Assembly (NCBI GenBank): GCA_907163375.1
Contig: CAJQUW010008025.1
Location: forward strand, 434,001 to 498,000
Direction of reading: 5' to 3'
Origin: Prostheceraeus crozeri
Lineage: Eukaryota; Platyhelminthes; Polycladida; Euryleptidae
DNA length: 64,000 nt
The notes under the pieces are model-generated. The model saw only the letters and a program-made list of their open reading frames with translations, was not told the origin of the DNA and made no database searches. The position numbers and the translations under genes are program-made. Of the stretch, positions 57,760-64,000 are shown in pieces (within the stretch, counting starts at the first letter, position 1; each line of letters opens with the position of its first letter).

Positions 57760-60691
57760 AAAGCCAGTGGCAATTACCATACACATAAACCAGGAATGGC
57801 CTCACTTCAACTGATGTATCATTTGATTACTGTTTGAGTTCAATGGCATAGATGCCAACTTCAGTGATGTCCAAACGAATTGACGAGCTCTTGAAAGCTG
57901 ACTGATGGCTCATTGGAAATCGAAGTGGCCCCACAGTAACGCGCTCATTTACACATAGAGGACTAATGGGGCGAGGGTTAAACAGATAACTCTTTTTGGG
58001 AACCATAAGACGAACTATGACTGACATCGCAGAACATTCTTGAAATTACTAATTATGCAATGAACCAACAATCAATACACAGTTGATGTAAATGTTGTAT
58101 TTTCTTAGTAGAATTGCGTCAAGTTAGGTCTAACTATTTCGCATCGAATGAATATTCACAAGAAGAGATGAAATGAAGAGGAGATCTGAGAGACGAAATT
58201 ATGAAGACCATATCGAATGCAGAGAATTGAATTTATTTCATTTCGATGACACAGAAGAACGCAAGGGATACTTCCGGATGCTGTAAGCCTCTCAATCACC
58301 ACTTCAATTCTATCAGCATCAGATCACCATCGCCCAAATTAATAGAAGCGCCTTGCAATCTTCTAATTACTGTCCCCTCGTTTTACAACCACCATTCCAG
58401 CCAAAATAAATACGATTATCACCCATCTTCCTTTCAATCTGTTGACATTAAACCCGTTCAATGAAAAAACGTCAATTTCCCTCGAGATCGAATACGCTCT
58501 CTGAAAGTCGGAATCAGACGATGCACACATTTGCACATTCTGGTTTGGCGCCTGTTCTACCCCCATCAACCGGCAATGCAATCGGGCGTGTCTGAGCCAA
58601 AGTAGGCAGTCAGGGGCTTAACGAATCTCGGCTTATTCCGCTTGAAGGATCATTAATAAGTATGCAAACTAGACGCTGGTGCGCGAATGGTCAGAGGAAA
58701 TATGAGTCAGAGTCGTGTGAGAACAAGTGGGAAGAAATAAAGATAGACCCACACTTCCTCCTTGCATAATCCACTTTGCCTTCAATATTTCATTCGCCTC
58801 TTCAACACGCAAGTTTGATTTATGCGGTCGACAGAAAACTGCCCACTAATCTCTATAATTTGCACCTTGCCTTCAACATAATGAATTATCTTTATCCAGT
58901 CCTCACACGCCTTCTCCGAATGATTCCCAAATTTCCCGTCATTGTCCAACTCAAGACACTTCTTGATTAATTAATTTTCACATTCATACTCAGGAAAATC
59001 AAGTCGCCTTGCTGCTCAAACCAATAAATGTATTCATACTCTTGTTACATTGGACTTAGGATAAGGAGCTGAGATACATGATCTGCTTATCACAAACTTC
59101 ATCGATCAGATATAGAATTCACTGCCGCGAAGGTAATAGGTCTTCAAAATTATATCAACAAACGTTTCCCGATCTGCTTCAACTATATTTAGAGGTCTTC
59201 ATAACCACTGTCATACAAGCAGAAGCTGATCACGAAACGATGATTGATTATAAGAAAATAACATTTTGTTTTTTGATCAAAGGCTGGTTCTCATTACTTA
59301 GAAAGTCTGTTTGCAAATTGCTACCAAATTGTGTTTCTACTATTCAATATCCAGACTCTGATTTTACAAATACAGAACACTTACCTATCACGACAAGATG
59401 CTTTGTAAAAGATAAATTGCCAATACTACCAACTTGTCAGAACTCAATTGAATGAGAAAAGACTCAATTGACTCAATTGTATGTAAAAGAACTTATCAAA
59501 CAGAACATGCCAAGTGTACTGAATGAAATAAAATCCTTTGATTGAATTTTCACACGCAAAATTTCACTCGTATAAAAATGTAATTAGATTATGTTATTAG
59601 ATTATTTTAACGTGTTTCCTCAAAAAATATCTTGTAAGTAGACAAAAGTCGATCAAATAATTCAGACTGATCTAGATATAGTGTGTAAATGTCAGATCCC
59701 CCATGTATGAAAAGTCAGTGATTTATTCAATTACGATAGAAATTATTTGATCAATTGCGCATAGAATAAGCGCGAAATGTCGATTCTATTTGATGTTCAG
59801 TCGCTTTGGCAGGAAATAACAATACAATTTAAAATTAAATATAAATAGCAATGAATGTGCAATGCATAACGGCGAAGCAAGACTCATGAGAGAGCAGTTG
59901 GTACTAAGTATGACGATTGCTGAAATAAATAATAATTCGACAATGATCTAGTTCAACACCATTACATTTTGCACAGACAAAGAAAAACCCAATCGTGACT
60001 GCATGCAAATACATCGTGTAGAAGCAGGAGAAAAATCTTGTCAATTTTGTCTTAAAAACAGTCAGATTATCGACTAATAGCTTCAGTAAACAAGAAATGC
60101 ATCATCTCAGTCTTGATGGAATGTTTAAATTGATAACTGACATTCTTCCCTTATAAACCTCAGGGATGTGTCTTTCGATTCTTTCAATCATGTGAGAGTC
60201 AACGACAATTAAAAATCAGTAGTTTGGTTACATTTGTTTCGAATCGAAATATCTCATAATTGGAGCGCTTTTAAACTGCATTAAGGTAGCTACTTCTGTA
60301 TATATCCATCTGTAGAATGATTGAGAATGAACGTAGAAGCATAAATTGACTGAGTTAAATGTGTAACAAACACGACTATCATCTTCTATAAAAGTTTCAA
60401 TTAATGTAAATCATTGATGTTAGAATACCTACGGGACAGTGTGTATTTAACTGCAGTGTGGGAGTAAACGACTAAAAACATCTTCTGCACACTCAGAGCT
60501 CTGAAGCTTGACTTAAATTGAATTTTATAACAGAATTTTGCGTCTATTCATTGCAAAGATGAAAAAATAGTAAAACATAGTATGTTATATTATATACATA
60601 TAAAATAATTTGTGTAGTAATATGTTACATAAAAATATAACCAAAACATAGTGTAGGGATATATAGGTAGAGTGTCGACTCAAAAATGTAT
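57760..60691. other. Non-coding stretch
   Basis: About 2.9 kb. A plus-strand ORF at 59078-59455 (125 codons from ATG, AATAAA at about 59527) has no recognised motif and was not called. No repeats recognised. Confidence 0.4.
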
Positions 60692-61302
60692 CTGTATGGC
60701 CTAGTGGTTCTTAAAGTTGACTGGGTCGCGGACCCCCTTCGAGTCGTCGGAGCGACTCCTGGACCCCACCCAATTTAAAAGATACAGATTTTTGCAAAAA
60801 AGTTTCGTAATGTATAACAATCAGGAAGGTGACCCGTCTAACTAGTCCAGTCGGGTACCATCGATCATTCAAAATGTCTCTTCTAGAACAGAAGAGGAGC
60901 GAGACATCGATTTCTATGGAATTACCATAGTTACGTGCATTGACTCTACGATAACATAGACATCCACATGTATGTATCCACGACAAGGTGATCAGACTGA
61001 GGGGACTGAACTGTAGTATACATAAGGTCCATGATAAGTTAGACATCTGATTCACCGCTTCGTCGTGCGCCTTCCTTCGTCAGGCGGCAGGAGGCCAGTG
61101 AATCCGATCTCTGTGGTAGTATACTTTCACTCCAGGAAGAGGGAGAGAGAGAGAGATTTAGTTGTCTCAGCTTTCGCGTTTTGATTTGAAATAATTTTAT
61201 AAAATACACTTTAACCGGGATTCCCTTCACGGACCCCCTGGAAAAGCGCTACGGACGCCCTGGGGGTCCGTGGACCCCACTTTAAGAACCACTGCTGTAT
61301 GC
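60692..61302. mobile_element. hAT-type MITE
   Basis: The element (60700-61294) has inverted ends: TAGTGGTTCTTAAAGTTG at the left and, read inverted, CAGTGGTTCTTAAAGTGG at the right, both followed by a GC-rich ...CGGACCCCC block. CAGTGGTTCT ends are typical of hAT elements. The flanks CTGTATGG (60692-60699) and CTGTATGC (61295-61302) match at seven of eight bases, fitting an 8-bp target duplication. It has a short GA microsatellite at 61140-61156 and no transposase. Confidence 0.8.
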
Positions 61303-62199
61303 AGTCAAAATTTTTATATCAAAAGTTTCAGCTTTTTGTGGAGATTACGCTGCCGTGGTTCAAAAAATTGTTTGAGGAGTTTTAGAAAACTAAAATTATG
61401 CAAATTTATATACTACCGAGATGAAGCCCCTATATAAGTAGTATGAAACAAGTTGGATATCAAAGGGAATTAATATTTGCTACTAAGCATCCCAACTAAG
61501 CGGAAATTAAGCTGATTATCAAGGGAATTTCATGATCCGCATCATAATGGAAGTCTTCTTCAAAAATTCGTGCTTTCTTGGCTGAAATTTAAAGTTTTAA
61601 TTCAATTTTCACCGGCATGATTTCATGATTCACGAAATTTATGTTTCATTTCTTGAATCTGAATAGGGATGTGGACCCATTTACATCTTTCAATGTTAAT
61701 TGAAATCATTGTCTTTGATTAGGTGATTTTGCTGTGCCTGTGATACGATCACGCTTAAGAAAATACTTTTGAGGTTGAGCACGAAAGTAATAGGAAGGTC
61801 ATCGAATTGCAAATTTGACAAACATTAAATCTCCAAGGCTATCATGCCACTCAGAATCTGTAAAATACCATCATTCCTTCTGCATTACTATCATGATCAG
61901 TCAATTCCATGGCAATTTCCTCAAAGCTGCAAACATTTGCATATCTCGCATTTGGTAACAATTACCAACTACATCCCCCTCGAGTTTAATAAATGCAGAG
62001 ATTCCACTCTACCAAGTATACCTACTCCACGAACCAAAATCTTTATCATGACATTAAATTATTAAAGTTGTGTTCAATATGTGCTGTGTAACTGCTATGA
62101 AATCGAAATTTTTAACGATCCAACACACAATCCTCCCCGATTTGACGAGATTGAATTCAATGAATTTCTTGATATTTTACCGATACATTCCTGAGTATT
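61303..62199. other. Non-coding stretch
   Basis: About 0.9 kb with nothing recognised. Confidence 0.4.
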
Positions 62200-62385
62200 C
62201 AGAATAATTAATATTGAGTTGCATCACCAGTCAACTCAGTCCTTTCACATTTTTCAACTGAGGATGCAACTCAATATTTCATTATTCTGTCTACATTGTG
62301 TTTTCAAAAAGTAGCACTTATTCAATTGTTGCAGGCGCACTTACTTAGGTGATTTGTCAGTAGTGTGTTTCAAGTGATATTTAAT
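62200..62385 (+). repeat. Dispersed repeat copy B with terminal hairpin
   Basis: CAGAATAATTAATATTGAGT and GCATC at 62200 pair with the inverted copy ending at 62289 (27-bp arms, about 36-bp loop). The sequence from the right arm on (TCAACTGAG...TTGTGTTTTCAAAAAGTA, GCAGGCGCAC, GTAGTGTGT) matches copy C at 63664. Confidence 0.5.
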
Positions 62386-63663
62386 GAATGCCCGTCGAAA
62401 TTTCACTAACTTGCTAATTGCAAATCTCAATCCTGGCTGTCAATTGACTACATAGACCTTGATTAGATGCGCACTGCAGCTGCTCCCGGCAAGAAATTTT
62501 CATTCACTTGACATGTCGTGCAAAATTTGAAATACTTTGCTTCACATCTGTGCTAGGCTTCTAGGACACGAATCATGGACTAAGAAGATTACAGCTCCTA
62601 AAGGAAGCATGAGTTGTTGCTATGTTGACTTTTCCTTCGTGACGTGTGTCAGAGATTGAACCTTTGTAATGAGGGCATTCGATTGCATGAAGGAAAGGAT
62701 GAAACATCTTGCCTAAAGTCATGAGATTCACTGACATAATTCAATGTCAGACATAAAGCAAAATTGGATGAAGAAAAATATGTAGCTCATGACTTAGTAC
62801 GGTTCGCTTGTTTGAATCTCGACAATTATTTTGGCATTCATGAACTGCGTGTGATTTCATTGATGACAATAAAGGAGTGAGGATACCGTACGAAACAAGA
62901 CATCGAAAGACTCACTCAAGAGAGTGGTGATTACAGGATGAGGAAACACTGCAAACACATAAGCGAAAGGAGACGTCACGGTAACCGACTAAAACAAGTG
63001 TTTAATCAACCATGTAGTTGAACGGGGATAGCCTTTTATGTAACCTTTGATCACAACGAGACAATAGGCCTTCGTAACAACGGCAGAGGCTGGACAAACC
63101 GCAACGGTTTTAACTTCATGAACTTTGTGAGATGAAATGGTGTGCTATGCTTTCTGAGAGCAATTGAGTCAACTAAGACGTTGGGAAGTTCTAAGATTGG
63201 TTGGTTCAGTTAGTGCAGAAATTGCAGCGTTTTATGCACCACCAGTATAGAGTCCTTCATCGCATTCACTGTCTCTGTTTTAGTCAGTCGCAATTTTTGT
63301 AATGAAATTCCTTTCTTCAGTCATTCGGTGCGATAAGTTTATGATAAAAATGTTCTTGTTTGTAAATTTTGACTGCGATCCGACTTATCAGATAAAATCG
63401 ATTTATCTTAGTTGCTCAGACGAATGTTTACTATCGGAAATTGGTAGTCACGAAAGAAATGGACCTAATGGGGTATTTACTCAGTTTCTTATGCAATGAG
63501 CATTGAAGAGCCACCCATGCACCATTCATAGTGCATCCGTACACGTAATAATCCACGTAATGATCCATATACATCCATACCTTGTAACACGCTAATCAAC
63601 TGCTTAATTGTCTTAGACGGAAAGTGGATAACCTCTACGGTTAACTTTTATCACAGCTGTTAA
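62386..63663. other. Non-coding stretch
   Basis: About 1.3 kb. A 65-codon plus-strand frame at 63302 starts with ATG and has a weak hydrophobic segment, but there is no other support. Nothing else recognised. Confidence 0.4.
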
Positions 63664-63802
63664 TGTTTCCATTTTTCAACTGAGTCCAAACTCAAAATTT
63701 AATAATTCTATATATATTGTGTTTCCAAAAAAGGAGTATTTATGAGTTGCTACAGGCGCACCACCCTATACGACATATCGGTAGTGTGTCAATGCTGAAG
63801 TA
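63664..63802 (+). repeat. Dispersed repeat copy C
   Basis: It matches copy B from TCAACTGAGTCCAAACTC through TTGTGTTTCCAAAAAAGGAG, CAGGCGCACC and GTAGTGTGTCAA. It is cut or followed directly by the SINE at 63803. Confidence 0.5.
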
Positions 63803-63985
63803 TTAACGTCACTACTCCCGCACACGGGGGCTTGAACGGTGCTGACAAGTTAGAGTTTTCTGGAGCGTTGTGGTACTTATAGCCTGGATGCCCTTCCTGA
63901 CCGCTTTCCAATGACACTTTCGGGGCTCGACCTCTGAACCAAAAGATCGATAGGCCAAGCATTTAACCACTATGCCACGAAGACC
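63803..63985 (-). mobile_element. tRNA-derived SINE, minus strand
   Basis: Read on the minus strand it starts GGTCTTCGTGGCATAGTGG (A box TGGCATAGTGG, B-box-like GGTCGAGCC), with body CAGGAAGGGCATCCAGGC and tail GTAGTGACGTTAATA. It is more diverged than the two copies with clear target duplications, and no duplication was found. Confidence 0.85.
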
Positions 63986-64000
63986 ATCATTAATCGTAGT

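Noticed and set aside
57451-57837. Similar peptides encoded on opposite strands
   Set aside because: They are the two arms of one inverted-repeat MITE.
59078-59455. 125-codon plus-strand ORF followed by AATAAA
   Set aside because: No recognisable domain or signal peptide, and A+T-rich sequence gives AATAAA often by chance.

Overview
This is a piece of animal nuclear genome, A+T-rich, with kilobase-scale introns, GT..AG splice sites, tRNA-derived SINEs, a CR1/jockey-type LINE fragment and several short non-autonomous DNA transposons. An invertebrate bilaterian fits best, because anosmin is present with a divergent WAP domain and the SINE tails resemble RTE-type LINE tails. I cannot name the species.

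The main gene is anosmin-1 (KAL1/ANOS1 family) on the minus strand, from about 45.2 kb down to about 5.9 kb. I could place eleven exons by protein similarity, splice sites and matching reading phase. They encode a WAP domain followed by four fibronectin type III (FnIII) domains, about 590 residues in all. The signal peptide and N-terminal cysteine-rich exon were not found and probably lie above 45.2 kb, perhaps outside the window. At the left edge the last coding exon of an unidentified charged protein (1661-2131, plus strand, poly(A) signal at 2595) points tail to tail at anosmin.

The introns hold most of the other structure: a CACTA-like MITE (6.6 kb), a four-copy tandem array of a tRNA-headed SINE unit (10.9-11.95 kb), an antisense ORF for a small secreted-type protein starting 19 bp from an anosmin exon (17.7 kb), a LINE fragment (20.2-20.95 kb), a long-inverted-repeat MITE (21.5-22.0 kb), a foldback element (26.9-27.7 kb), hairpin elements (28.7, 37.6 and 44.7 kb), and a SINE interrupted by a hAT transposon with target duplications for both (34.7-35.9 kb).

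From 45.2 to 64 kb the window is mostly non-coding. It holds three more SINEs, a second copy of the long-inverted-repeat MITE, a MITE with 90-bp terminal repeats (57.5 kb), a hAT-type MITE (60.7-61.3 kb), a small repeat family with a hairpin, and two weak small-gene candidates: a 66-residue membrane or secreted peptide at 46.6 kb and a two-exon 74-residue ORF at 56.5-56.9 kb. No bacterial-type system, CRISPR array, rRNA gene or virus-derived element was recognised.
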